From Synechococcus sp. CO36386bin_29 (GTDB lineage: Bacteria; Cyanobacteriota; Cyanobacteriia; PCC-6307; Cyanobiaceae), in contig WTFZ01000137.1 of assembly GCA_011523835.1 (NCBI GenBank), forward strand, positions 1 through 60,450: a DNA stretch of 60,450 nt. Reading direction: 5' to 3'. Below the pieces are notes generated by a model. The model worked only from the letters and a program-made list of their open reading frames with translations, was not told where the DNA came from and did not search any database. This document shows positions 16,966 to 24,053 of the stretch, piece after piece. How positions within the stretch are numbered: the first letter of the stretch is position 1; every line of letters begins with the position of its first letter. The translations under genes were made by a program, and so were the position numbers.

Positions 16966-17481
16966 GTGAAGCAACGTCATCATGGAATCATGAACACCAC
17001 ACATTCGTCTGATCAAGGGCCTGCACATTGCGGCAGTAAACCGAAACGTCTTGCCATCGGGATCGCTCCGTTGGGAGCTGTGTCCATTGGAATCGTTCCG
17101 ATGGGTGTGGTCTGCATCGGAATCGTTCCGATGGGTGTTGTCTCCATTGGCGTGGTGGCCATGGGTGTGATCAATTTTTCAATCGTGGGGATGGGTCTGC
17201 TGGCAGTCGGCGTGAACACCATGGGTGTGTGGACGGCCGGACCGATGAGCATGGGGTTGGTCCGTATGGGACCCCAGTCTGGTTCTCATGATCATCACGG
17301 CCATCACGGCCATCACGGCGGTCAAGGCTCAGAGTCCTCGGCCGGGGATGATCCCCGGACATTGGCTTACCCAACCCGGGAACTTGCCGAAGATCAGGCC
17401 AAGAGCCTTGGTTGCCAGGGGGCCCATCGGATGGGTGACTTCTGGATGCCCTGTTCAGAGCATCCTCAGGACCATCCCTGA
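16966..17481 (+). CDS. IG-repeat, histidine-rich protein with DUF3721 tail
   Basis: A 171-residue protein in three parts. Residues about 28-105 are a degenerate 10-residue repeat of the form IGIVPMGVVS, encoded by a visible 30-base DNA repeat at 17075-17250 and suggestive of a left-handed beta solenoid or membrane-inserted hairpin. A His/Gly run (SHDHHGHHGHHGG) follows and could bind Zn, Cu or Ni. The end, AYPTRELAEDQAKSLGC to GDFWMPCSEH, matches the short DUF3721 domain of marine picocyanobacteria. The GTG start at 16966 has a strong AAGGAG site. It converges with a Fur-family gene 8 bases away. A metal-related role is inferred. Confidence 0.8.
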   Translation: MKQRHHGIMNTTHSSDQGPAHCGSKPKRLAIGIAPLGAVSIGIVPMGVVCIGIVPMGVVSIGVVAMGVINFSIVGMGLLAVGVNTMGVWTAGPMSMGLVRMGPQSGSHDHHGHHGHHGGQGSESSAGDDPRTLAYPTRELAEDQAKSLGCQGAHRMGDFWMPCSEHPQDHP

Positions 17482-17489
17482 ATCCAGCT

Positions 17490-17939
17490 TCATCGGCATT
17501 GCGGACAGATGCCCCTCACCGTGAGGCTGGATCCGATGAGGTCAAATCCAAATCCTTGACTAGCCTTTAGGCCTGCATTCAGAACCGCTTCACTTTCGAA
17601 GTCCTCCGTGCGCCCGCAACGCACACAGACCAGGTGGTGATGGCGGATGTGCTCGGCGTCAGCGAGCTCAAACTGACTGCCATTGCTGGTTTGTAGTTCC
17701 TGGAGAAACCCCATCTCAACAAGGAGTCGCAAGGTGCGATAGATCGTGGCCAGTGAGACCTTCAACTGACGATCCAGGAGTTGATGGTGCACGTCCTCTG
17801 CGCTGAGATGCTTCCCAGCTCCAAGCGACTCGAACAACTCCAGGATTCGTCGACGCTGGGGTGTGAGTCGACGACCGCCTTCATGCAGCCCTTGCCTCAG
17901 AGATCCGCCAGTCTCGGGTTGCGTGGAGACAGATGACAT
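17490..17939 (-). CDS. Fur-family metal-responsive regulator
   Basis: A 149-residue DNA-binding repressor of the Fur/Zur/PerR family. The winged helix includes RRLTPQRRRILELF and the recognition-helix region KVSLATIYRTLRLLVEMGFLQ; the sensor part has HIRHHHLVCVRCGRTEDFE and the C-terminal GICPQC, giving two CXXC pairs for a structural zinc. Iron (Fur) versus zinc (Zur) sensing cannot be separated by eye. It faces away from the phosphoesterase gene, and an imperfect Fur-box-like sequence lies 9 bases upstream of its start codon. Confidence 0.9.
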   Translation of the reverse strand: MSSVSTQPETGGSLRQGLHEGGRRLTPQRRRILELFESLGAGKHLSAEDVHHQLLDRQLKVSLATIYRTLRLLVEMGFLQELQTSNGSQFELADAEHIRHHHLVCVRCGRTEDFESEAVLNAGLKASQGFGFDLIGSSLTVRGICPQCR

Positions 17940-17947
17940 TCAAGTTC

Positions 17948-17962
17948 TGAATGTGATTCTCA
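17948..17962 (-). promoter_or_regulatory. weak Fur-box-like site upstream of the Fur-family gene
   Basis: The 15 bases TGAATGTGATTCTCA fit the 7-1-7 Fur/Zur consensus TGAnAATnATTnTCA at 10 of 12 fixed positions; the right half is perfect and the left half is poor. It lies 9 bases before the start codon of the minus-strand regulator, where autoregulation would be expected. It shares ATTCTCAAG with the better site at 37617. Confidence 0.35.
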
Positions 17963-18058
17963 AGAGTAAGCTTTATTGAGACTGACAGCTAGGTCTGCTC
18001 TGAGGTCTTCTGCCACTTGCAGGGTCAGTGCCGAGCGCTGGCCGTCTTCAATCTGTTC

Positions 18059-18880
18059 ATGCCACGGCTGATCCAACTCAGTGATCCACACCTGGTGGCG
18101 CGAGCCGATGGGCGTGTGCGCGGACGTACAGCGTTGTCTCTGTTTCGAAAGGCACTCGACAAAGCCTTGCAGGAGCAGCCGGATCTGCTGCTGGTCAGCG
18201 GAGATTGCTGCCATGACGAAACATGGTGCGGTTATGTGCGACTGCGTGACGCGATTGATGCTGCGATCCAGCGAAAGGCTGCAAGCACAGTTCGCTTTGC
18301 GCTGTTAGCCGGCAACCATGATCATCCCCAGAGGCTGCGTGCCGTTCTTGGTCGCCACTGGGTTGTTGCTCCCGGCGTGGTGGACGCGGGGTGCTGGCGT
18401 CTGCTCGTCGTGTCCAGTCACCGAGCAGGGGGGTGTGCCGGAGTGATCGGTGGTGCTCAACTGTCATGGGTCAACACGCAGCTCAGGGAGGCCGAAACGC
18501 TTGAAAAGTTTGTGGTGGTGGCTCTTCACCACCCTCCTGTTCCAATTGGTGATCCCTCGATGGACACCATCGGGCTTTCTGATGGTTTGCAGTTGATGGA
18601 CTCTCTGAGGCGATCGTCTGCGGTTCGGGCTGTGCTGTTTGGGCACATCCATCAGCACTGGCAAGGAGTGTCGGCTCTTCGCCCAGATCTCAGCCTGCTC
18701 GGTTGTCCCTCGACCTTGGCCTCGTTTGATCCTGTGCAGCCCTGTCCCCTCGGAAGGGCCTGGGACCCTGGCGGCCGCCTGCTCGATCTTGTTGCGGATG
18801 GGTCCGTGCAGGAGCGACTCATGCGCTGGTCGGCATCGAGCAGCCAGCAGGGTGAACCGGATAGTGTGATCTTTGTTTGA
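18059..18880 (+). CDS. calcineurin-like metallophosphoesterase (CpdA/Icc type)
   Basis: Class III phosphodiesterase-like enzyme. The ATG at 18059 puts the first metal motif at the N terminus (PRLIQLSDPHLV), followed by LLLVSGDCCHDE, LLAGNHDHPQR, VALHHPPVP and LFGHIHQHW, the complete set of Asp, Asn and His ligands for a two-metal site. Such proteins hydrolyse cAMP or other phosphodiesters; the substrate here is not known. The 273-residue length is normal. It runs straight into the next small membrane gene. Confidence 0.87.
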   Translation: MPRLIQLSDPHLVARADGRVRGRTALSLFRKALDKALQEQPDLLLVSGDCCHDETWCGYVRLRDAIDAAIQRKAASTVRFALLAGNHDHPQRLRAVLGRHWVVAPGVVDAGCWRLLVVSSHRAGGCAGVIGGAQLSWVNTQLREAETLEKFVVVALHHPPVPIGDPSMDTIGLSDGLQLMDSLRRSSAVRAVLFGHIHQHWQGVSALRPDLSLLGCPSTLASFDPVQPCPLGRAWDPGGRLLDLVADGSVQERLMRWSASSSQQGEPDSVIFV

Positions 18881-18888
18881 GGGCGAGG

Positions 18889-19125
18889 GTGTCAGCTTCC
18901 TGGACGGTGTTGATGCGATTCGTCGCCAGTGGGCTCTTCCTTCTGGCCCATGGACTTCTGGTGCTTGAGCACATCGCGTTGGGAACAGCCCTTCACGGCG
19001 TTGCCGAAGTGTTTCTCGCTCCCTGGGCCCTTCGCCACAAAGCCTGGGATCTGATTGTGATCGGTATTGTTTTCTGCGTCTTCGATCTCTGGGGCACTCT
19101 TCGACTTGTGAACGGGTTGGCCTGA
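18889..19125 (+). CDS. small conserved membrane protein
   Basis: About 78 residues with two hydrophobic helices (FVASGLFLLAHGLLVLEHIA and WDLIVIGIVFCVFDLWGTL) separated by a short loop. Candidate starts are a TTG at 18877 overlapping the upstream stop, the GTG at 18889 chosen here, and an ATG at 18913. Position directly behind the phosphoesterase suggests one transcript. Function unknown. Confidence 0.65.
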   Translation: MSASWTVLMRFVASGLFLLAHGLLVLEHIALGTALHGVAEVFLAPWALRHKAWDLIVIGIVFCVFDLWGTLRLVNGLA

Positions 19126-19138
19126 GATCAGGTTGGCA

Positions 19139-19519
19139 TCAAGGTTCAGTCCACCATTGGGTCACAATGCCCACTTTTTCCGGTTGGGAGCCATCAACAA
19201 CCGTCACAACGAACAGGCGTTGGCCATCACGGGCGTAATCGTATCGGCAGAAACCAGGTCCCGTTCCTGAACAGGATGCCAATGCTTTCAAATCTGTTCT
19301 GGAGAGTGATTTCTCAAAATCCAGTACGGCACGTTCAGGAGCCGGTTTCCATCCCGAAGCGGTGAGGGTGGCGTTAGCCCGCAGGATCGACTGACCGCTT
19401 TGCAGAGATACTCCAAACGTGTCGGCTCTTGATGTCGAAGCAAAGCCTCCGAGAACGAGACTTGCCAAGACAAGCTTCCAGCACATTCGCTCAATCAGCT
19501 TTAATTCCGGCATAGCCAC
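19139..19519 (-). CDS. secreted conserved hypothetical protein
   Basis: A 126-residue protein with a signal peptide (CWKLVLASLVLGGFASTSRA) and a small mature domain containing a Cys pair (ASCSGTGPGFCRYDYARDGQ). The frame starts at 19519; an ATG at 19486 just ahead of the hydrophobic stretch is an alternative. The family is not recognised. It is on the opposite strand to the small membrane gene, with ends 13 bases apart. Confidence 0.65.
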   Translation of the reverse strand: MAMPELKLIERMCWKLVLASLVLGGFASTSRADTFGVSLQSGQSILRANATLTASGWKPAPERAVLDFEKSLSRTDLKALASCSGTGPGFCRYDYARDGQRLFVVTVVDGSQPEKVGIVTQWWTEP

Positions 19520-19594
19520 GGAATGAGGCGCAAAACAAGCATTGCAACGAACACTTGCTCGAGGCCTTGGGGTTGAACGACTCAGGTCTGGGGA

Positions 19595-19687
19595 TCAGCT
19601 GTTGCGGCTGGCTTCTTCAGCTTCACGGGCTCCGACGACGAGAGCTGCCAGAAAAGGCAGAATGGCTAAAGCTGTGAGTAATTCCAC
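19595..19687 (-). CDS. possible 30-residue membrane peptide
   Basis: From a GTG at 19687 the minus strand encodes a 30-residue peptide with one hydrophobic helix (LLTALAILPFLAALVVGA) and a charged tail, similar in build to photosystem small subunits but not matching one I know. A GAAGA-like site precedes it. The longer open frame up to 19813 reads through a tRNA fragment and is not credible. Low confidence. Confidence 0.35.
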   Translation of the reverse strand: MELLTALAILPFLAALVVGAREAEEASRNS

Positions 19688-19772
19688 GAGTCTTCGGAAA
19701 CTCCATCGACAATGACCGATCGAATTGCAAGGAAACGTCTTAATCGCTACGAAGGTTGATGCATGATCAAAG

Positions 19773-19816
19773 TCGGGGCGACAGGATTCGAACCTGCGAC
19801 CTAGTGCTCCCAAAGC
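19773..19816 (-). repeat. att repeat: orphan 3' half of tRNA-Pro
   Basis: Forty-four bases identical to 24349-24392, covering the discriminator base, acceptor 3' strand, T arm, variable loop and 3' side of the anticodon stem-loop. It lacks the D arm and 5' acceptor strand, so it cannot be a working tRNA. It marks the far end of the integrated element. Confidence 0.9.
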
Positions 19817-19867
19817 TGAGGCACTTTCTAGTAAGGCACAGGGCTTTCGAGCGGTCCTGGATGCCTC

Positions 19868-19886
19868 GCTCGCAACACTGCTCGCA
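19868..19886. repeat. paired GCTCGCA heptamers, left end
   Basis: GCTCGCA-acact-GCTCGCA, two direct heptamers with a 12-base period, 51 bases inside the att repeat. The same pair with the same spacing occurs near the other end at 24233-24251. Candidate arm-type binding sites for the recombinase or an excision factor. Confidence 0.5.
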
Positions 19887-19964
19887 GGGCTGAACGTATA
19901 GGACGGTACATGTCAGGTCAGTCGCAGAGTGATCTCGGCCCATCAGACCGTCTTTACAGCCTTA

Positions 19965-19986
19965 GGCCGACCACTGGGGGGTCGGT
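19965..19986. repeat. partial third copy of the CCGACC...GGTCGG hairpin repeat
   Basis: Contains CCGACCACTGGGGGGTCGGT, a short inverted repeat that also occurs at 21167-21184 and at the 3' end of the integrase gene near 21679-21697. Only the hairpin part is well conserved in this copy. Confidence 0.5.
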
Positions 19987-20020
19987 GAGGGTTCAGGCTC
20001 GGGCGGAGCACTGGGGAGCG

Positions 20021-21018
20021 ATGGAGTCAACCCTCACCCTGGAATTTAGAAATTCATCAAAAATCACCTTGCCGGTGCTGACTTCGCCGACTCGCTCCGT
20101 GGCCAGAAAGCCCATCTGTTGTTGAAGGATGAATTCGCATATGTGTCTGATCTGCAGTCGATGTGGGAAGCATCGCTGCTGCCCATGCTCGGCACCACCG
20201 ACGGTCGAGTGTTGTTCTGCTCCACCCCTGCAGGTGGCGGCAACTTCAACGCCGAATTATGGGAACGTGCGAAGTCCACACCTGGATGGGACCGCTGGAG
20301 CTTCAAGTCCGTTGACGGTGGCTGAATCAGCCCCGAATTCGTGGATGAACCCAAAGCAACGATGGATCCCTCGCTGTACCGGCAGGAATTCGAAGCCTCG
20401 ATCGAATCCTTGCTGGGTGCCATCTATGCGGACTTCAGCAGGGCCAACAACGTCGGCGCTGGTCACTACGACCCGAACGAACCGCTGCTGATGGGCTGCG
20501 ATTTCAACCGGAATCCCATGTGTGCCTGTGTGGGTCAGCTGCAGGGCGAAAAGCTGGTGATCCTTCGGGAATTCGTTCTGATCGACGCCGACACCAGGAT
20601 GCTGGCGCAAGAAGTCCGCAGGACATACCCAAGGATGGAAATTCTCTGCTTTCCCGACCCAACGGGCAGCAGGAGCCAGAACAGCTGTATGGGGCTGTCT
20701 GACCACGCAATCCTGCGCCAGTCAGGCTTCAAGGTGAAGGCACCCAAAGCACCTTGGGCGATTCGCGATAAATACCCTGCCGTCCGAATGTTCATCCGTG
20801 ACGCACAGAACCGCCGCCGGTTGCAGATAGATCCCAGCGCAAAGCGCCTCGTGCGTTCCCTCGCCTCACTGGAATATGCACCAGGCAAATCTGTAGCTGA
20901 CCCCAAGAGCGACCACGGGCATATGAGCGATGCCCTGGGCTACATGTGCCTCGGCATTGCGAAGGGTCTGCTGCCGTACAAGCTCGGTGTCAGTAGCTTC
21001 AAGATGTGTGGCCAGTAA
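20021..21018 (+). pseudogene. phage terminase large subunit (TerL), broken
   Basis: Two readable pieces in one frame show a TerL of the Terminase_6 type: LLLKDEFAYV (Walker B), VLFCSTPAGGG (coupling motif), then the RNase H-like nuclease with MGCDFNRNPMCACVGQ, FPDPTGSRS and DHGHMSDALGY carrying its Asp residues. A TGA at 20323-20325 interrupts it where relatives usually have Trp. A frameshift near 20056-20075 separates STLTLEFRNSSKI from AGADFADSLRGQKAHL. The N-terminal Walker A region is missing. The gene is therefore dead, a remnant of DNA packaging functions of a phage or satellite. Confidence 0.88.
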
Positions 21019-21069
21019 TGGGGGAGCAAGCTCTGAAAGAGTCGAGATTCCAGAGCTCGGCTTATCACT

Positions 21070-21187
21070 CCCATCGATGGGGTGGCGCCTCCATCGACTT
21101 TTGAATTCAAATCAAGATTGATGGTTGATAACACCCCCAAAAGGGGGCAGATAGACGGGCACCAGCCGACCACTGTGGGTCGGTCAG
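21070..21187. repeat. imperfect 118-base repeat, copy 1
   Basis: Shares with 21581-21700 the ordered blocks CCCATCGA-GGGGT, CCATCGAC, AAATCAA, GATAACACCCCCAAA-GGGG-CAG and the terminal CCGACCACTG-GGGTCGGTCAG hairpin. Copy 2 runs into the integrase 3' end, so copy 1 may be what is left of a duplicated integrase end. Confidence 0.6.
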
Positions 21188-21196
21188 GTCGATAGC

Positions 21197-21373
21197 TCAA
21201 GACGCCATCAAAAGATCCGATCCGTTATCGATGCTCAGATGGGTCCTCACGCAGGTGGTGACACATTTCCCATCATCAAGGTCACACTCGCTGATGCAGT
21301 CGAAATAATCATCGACGGCCTGCCATCTTTCAGTGATGGATTGATGCTTGTGTTCTTTTTTTAGTGTGTACAA
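21197..21373 (-). CDS. 58-residue twin-CX3C protein
   Basis: Minus-strand frame from a TTG at 21373 preceded by GGGAG with 6-base spacing. The product is soluble, acidic in its second half, and holds CISECDLDDGKCVTTC, i.e. two CX3C motifs six residues apart (Cys26, 30, 37, 41). This arrangement suits a helical hairpin with two disulfides or a metal site. The reading frame, ribosome site and patterned Cys argue that it is real although short. It lies between the dead terL and the integrase, the only apparently intact small gene in this part of the element. Function unknown. Confidence 0.6.
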   Translation of the reverse strand: MYTLKKEHKHQSITERWQAVDDYFDCISECDLDDGKCVTTCVRTHLSIDNGSDLLMAS

Positions 21374-21525
21374 GGATTTCTCCCAAGTGCAACACTTCTA
21401 CCAGCACTTTTGCGTCAGATCAATTTAGGTATTGCAAAAAATAAAATACCTAGGAAAATCTTCTCAGGCGCTAATACTTAATCTCAGTCAGTCAAACTGG
21501 TTCAGTTTCACGGACAGTGATGGGG

Positions 21526-21570
21526 AATAGCGAGTCCTGAGTGGTGTGCGCCAAGCCAGGACTCGCTATT
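21526..21570. terminator. perfect 14-bp stem hairpin downstream of the integrase
   Basis: AATAGCGAGTCCTG at 21526-21539 pairs perfectly with CAGGACTCGCTATT at 21557-21570 around a 17-base loop. It lies beyond the 3' end of the minus-strand integrase gene and upstream of the small Cys-rich gene. There is no long U tract on either strand, so it may be a terminator, an RNA structure or a protein-binding site. The flanking 21310-21480 is unusually AT-rich. Confidence 0.5.
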
Positions 21571-21580
21571 TGCATCAGCC

Positions 21581-21700
21581 CCCATCGACGGGGTATCCCT
21601 ATCCCATCGACAGTTCGAGTGAAATCCAAATCAAAGGATGACAACACCCCCAAACGGGGTCAGTTGCACGAGCACTAGCCGACCACTGGGGGTCGGTCAG
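21581..21700. repeat. imperfect 120-base repeat, copy 2, overlapping the integrase end
   Basis: Second copy of the repeat at 21070-21187. Its last 26 bases encode the C-terminal codons of the integrase (ending RPPVVG), so the CCGACC...GGTCGG hairpin is partly coding here. Confidence 0.6.
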
Positions 21701-22916
21701 TTGTCAGCACTCGAGCGCGGGCAGCTTCAACAGCACCCTTCACGCCAGCAGCATCCACCCACTTTCCATAGTGTTGAGTGTGGACCTGCACCGAGTGCCC
21801 CATCAGGGCTGCAGCGGTCCTGACGGGCAGGTTGTACGTCATCGCCGATCGGTACGCGTAACCGTGGCGCAGTGAATATGCACTCAATCGCCCTGGCGCA
21901 TCCTTTCTCAGTTGTTGCCAGATCTCCCGACGCTTGAGATACGTGTTCAGCGCACCAGCGGCCAGATCATCACGGTTGCCCATCGGCGGCAACTCAACGA
22001 TGCCGGTGGACAGGGTGAGCAGCAGCTCCCTCGCCAGCCCAGGGCGTTGCACTGGATCTAGGGCTTCGATGTGCCTCTTCGGCGATAACCCTCGAGCGGT
22101 CCTTTTCTGGTAATCGCACCAGAGCCCATCACCATCGACTCGAACGTATTGCAGTTCGATCGGCCTGAGACCGAACACACCACAAAGACCGACTGCCAGT
22201 CGCCACCGTTGGTCGGGGATTGCATCCAGCAGGGCCAGGAAAGCGTCATCCGACAACGGCACCGCCTGACCAGCATTGATCGCCGGAGTTTCGTTCGGTG
22301 CTTTGTTGCCCTTGAGATCCTTCAGGTCTTTGCCCTCTGGTGGGAGCCAACGGGAATTCAGCCCCACTTCCTTCACCGTGAAGGTGAGGAATTGTGCTGC
22401 TCGTTCGATGCGAACCACCCGACCCCGCGACCCTGGCGCACCTTGGGTCAACTCAGCCAGCAAGGCCTTCCCACTACTCGGAGCGCTCGAGGCACCAAGC
22501 ACAGACAACACTTGTTTGATGACTCGAGCGTAGGTCTGGTCCCAGGTGGTCTCCTTCACCTGGCCGGATCCAACCTTGTGGGTCTTGAACCGTTCAGCGA
22601 TCTGAACCCAGTTGATGCCGATGGTGGTTGATGGACCCATCGGACCATCAACAGGCCATTGCAGGTGAGCAGCATCCTTCAGGCTCATCCCACCCTGGAT
22701 GTGGCCATTTATGGCGGTGATGGCGGTCAACACCTGGAGGTTGATGCCGGGTTCCCAGTTGATGGGCAGGGCTGCAGATTCACGGCGACCATCGGGCCAG
22801 CGTTTCTGCAGAAATACTTTTCCGCGCATCTCTCGAACGGTGAATCCACCGAGTCGGAATTCCTGCTTGATGGCTGCCCTGAGATCAGCAGCCCAATCGC
22901 GTGACGAGCTGGCCAT
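21675..22916 (-). CDS. int: tyrosine recombinase / integrase of the tRNA-Pro element
   Basis: A 413-residue site-specific recombinase, starting at the ATG at 22916 that overlaps the upstream stop by 4 bases (ATGA). Its C-terminal catalytic domain contains the first Arg in GLCGVFGLRPIELQYVRV, the RHxxY box in AYSLRHGYAYRS, and LMGHSVQVHTQHYGKWVD with the later His and the Tyr nucleophile. It would cut and join the element at tRNA-Pro. All catalytic residues seem present, so it could still be active. It is the last gene of a minus-strand operon. Confidence 0.92.
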   Translation of the reverse strand: MASSSRDWAADLRAAIKQEFRLGGFTVREMRGKVFLQKRWPDGRRESAALPINWEPGINLQVLTAITAINGHIQGGMSLKDAAHLQWPVDGPMGPSTTIGINWVQIAERFKTHKVGSGQVKETTWDQTYARVIKQVLSVLGASSAPSSGKALLAELTQGAPGSRGRVVRIERAAQFLTFTVKEVGLNSRWLPPEGKDLKDLKGNKAPNETPAINAGQAVPLSDDAFLALLDAIPDQRWRLAVGLCGVFGLRPIELQYVRVDGDGLWCDYQKRTARGLSPKRHIEALDPVQRPGLARELLLTLSTGIVELPPMGNRDDLAAGALNTYLKRREIWQQLRKDAPGRLSAYSLRHGYAYRSAMTYNLPVRTAAALMGHSVQVHTQHYGKWVDAAGVKGAVEAARARVLTTDRPPVVG

Positions 22917-23353
22917 CAGGGCAAACCTCCGTAGCAAAGTTTGGCGGTGCCATCGCTGCTGTGCTTGCAAAAAGGCTTTTGGATCACTTTTTTGGAAACT
23001 GGATCCAGGAAGCCCTGTGCCGCCAACCACAGGAATGAGATGAAAGACAACCCGAGAACCGAAGCGATGAAATAGTTAGGTTCTATGTGTTTCGGTTGGT
23101 GATATGCAGTCGGCTTTGGTTCGGGGGTCAGACGAACCAGGGCACGATCGAGTTCATCAATCAGTGCCGACAGCTGCCGGTGTTGCCAGCTGTTTTCAGA
23201 CCACTGGTGCAGACGCAACAGGAATCCAATCTCGTGCTGAAGCTCGATCGCTGTCATCTGGGCATCAGCAACGCTCTGAGATTTCATCTCTTTGATCACC
23301 GTCGCGACTTTGCGTTGGAACGGACCAACGACGGGATGGGTTTTAACGCCCAC
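22916..23353 (-). CDS. island protein with one membrane segment
   Basis: A 145-residue protein translated from a GTG at 23353 that overlaps the upstream TAG by one base; its stop overlaps the integrase start. The N-terminal part is helical and charged (LQHEIGFLLRLHQWSEN), followed by one membrane segment (YFIASVLGLSFISFLWLAA) and a short tail with two Cys. No family recognised. Tight coupling with the integrase suggests co-expression. Confidence 0.6.
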   Translation of the reverse strand: MGVKTHPVVGPFQRKVATVIKEMKSQSVADAQMTAIELQHEIGFLLRLHQWSENSWQHRQLSALIDELDRALVRLTPEPKPTAYHQPKHIEPNYFIASVLGLSFISFLWLAAQGFLDPVSKKVIQKPFCKHSSDGTAKLCYGGLP

Positions 23354-23712
23354 TAACTGGCCTCCCGTTCTCTGATCGTGATTTCGCCGTTCGGGTTGCC
23401 TGGCTGGAACTTGCATTCCGCTGTGTACTTCAGTTCCAGGCCAAAACCGTTCTTGGCTTTGAAGTCCATCCACACCGCGGTGTTGCCCACTGGCTCAAAT
23501 TTCTTGTAGCCGTAATCCCAGCCGTTGATTCCGAGAGTGCTCGGGTGGTTGACGCTTTTGCGGATCAGTTCTTTGCACAGCTCACCTGACTGTTCTTTGG
23601 TGAATGCTTTCTCCGACTCAGATACGGCGGCTACTTGGTTGTCCAGTTCGCTCTCAGTGAAGCGGAAGCGGATCATCTTTGAATCCATATTGCAGTCAAC
23701 GAAGAACTGCAT
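23353..23712 (-). CDS. island hypothetical, probably the 3' part of a frameshifted gene
   Basis: A 119-residue frame from an ATG at 23712 with SKMIRFRFTESELDNQ and a conserved-looking C-terminal domain (HPSTLGINGWDYGYKKFEP, AVWMDFKAKNGFGLELKY, ECKF). It overlaps the lipoprotein frame by 40 bases. Its sense reads on upstream of the ATG in a different frame as HKSTLNNMQFF, which fits naturally onto the lipoprotein end. I think a one-base change near 23735 split a single gene of about 230 codons. Confidence 0.55.
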   Translation of the reverse strand: MQFFVDCNMDSKMIRFRFTESELDNQVAAVSESEKAFTKEQSGELCKELIRKSVNHPSTLGINGWDYGYKKFEPVGNTAVWMDFKAKNGFGLELKYTAECKFQPGNPNGEITIREREAS

Positions 23713-24053
23713 GTTGTTGAGGGTGCTTTTATGGAAGAGAGCTCAGACCCATCGACTTGCTTGCACTGAGGATTGCGAGCCGCGGTTTCTGCAGCCTTGC
23801 GCCTGTAGGCCTCGAGCTCATCCATACGGCTGCCGAACTTGGCGAAAGTCTTCGGGTATTGGTCTGGTGTGTAAGGCGTTAGGGCATAGCTGCTGATTTC
23901 AGCTTTGTGCGGTTTGGCCTTAGGTGCTGATGCCTTCGCTCGAGGCCGTTCCGACTGAGGCTTGAGAGCCTGATCCTTGTTGTTCTCCGCGGGAACACAT
24001 CCAGCGGTTCCTGCACAGATCAAAGCAAGAACAGTCAGGGGGATCAGTTTCAT
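23673..24053 (-). CDS. island lipoprotein, probably the 5' part of a frameshifted gene
   Basis: Starts MKLIPLTVLALICAGTAGC, a clear lipoprotein signal with lipobox AGC, from the ATG at 24053. A Lys/Pro/Ala-rich linker and a helical part (FGSRMDELEAYRRKAAETAA) follow. After GSELSS the frame turns into a low-complexity end (TTCSSSLTAIW) that looks out of frame. It is first in the operon leading to the integrase. See the overlapping frame at 23353-23712. Confidence 0.6.
   Translation of the reverse strand: MKLIPLTVLALICAGTAGCVPAENNKDQALKPQSERPRAKASAPKAKPHKAEISSYALTPYTPDQYPKTFAKFGSRMDELEAYRRKAAETAARNPQCKQVDGSELSSIKAPSTTCSSSLTAIWIQR

Noticed and set aside
16590-17012. A 140-residue plus-strand frame over the SepF-like gene
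   Set aside because: The minus-strand frame gives clear SepF motifs; the plus frame shows no coherent domain and overlaps arsS.
17075-17250. A CRISPR-like or non-coding tandem repeat
   Set aside because: The 30-base units have no spacers and encode a regular decapeptide in an open frame.
19595-19813. A 72-residue minus-strand protein
   Set aside because: Its first part is translated from the tRNA fragment (antisense tRNA shadow); only the last 30 codons could be a gene.
19773-19816. A second tRNA-Pro gene
   Set aside because: Only the 3' half is present; the D arm and 5' acceptor strand are missing, so it is an att scar.
22917-23030. 38-residue N-terminal extension of the integrase
   Set aside because: It overlaps the upstream gene; the ATGA overlap at 22916 is the standard coupled start.
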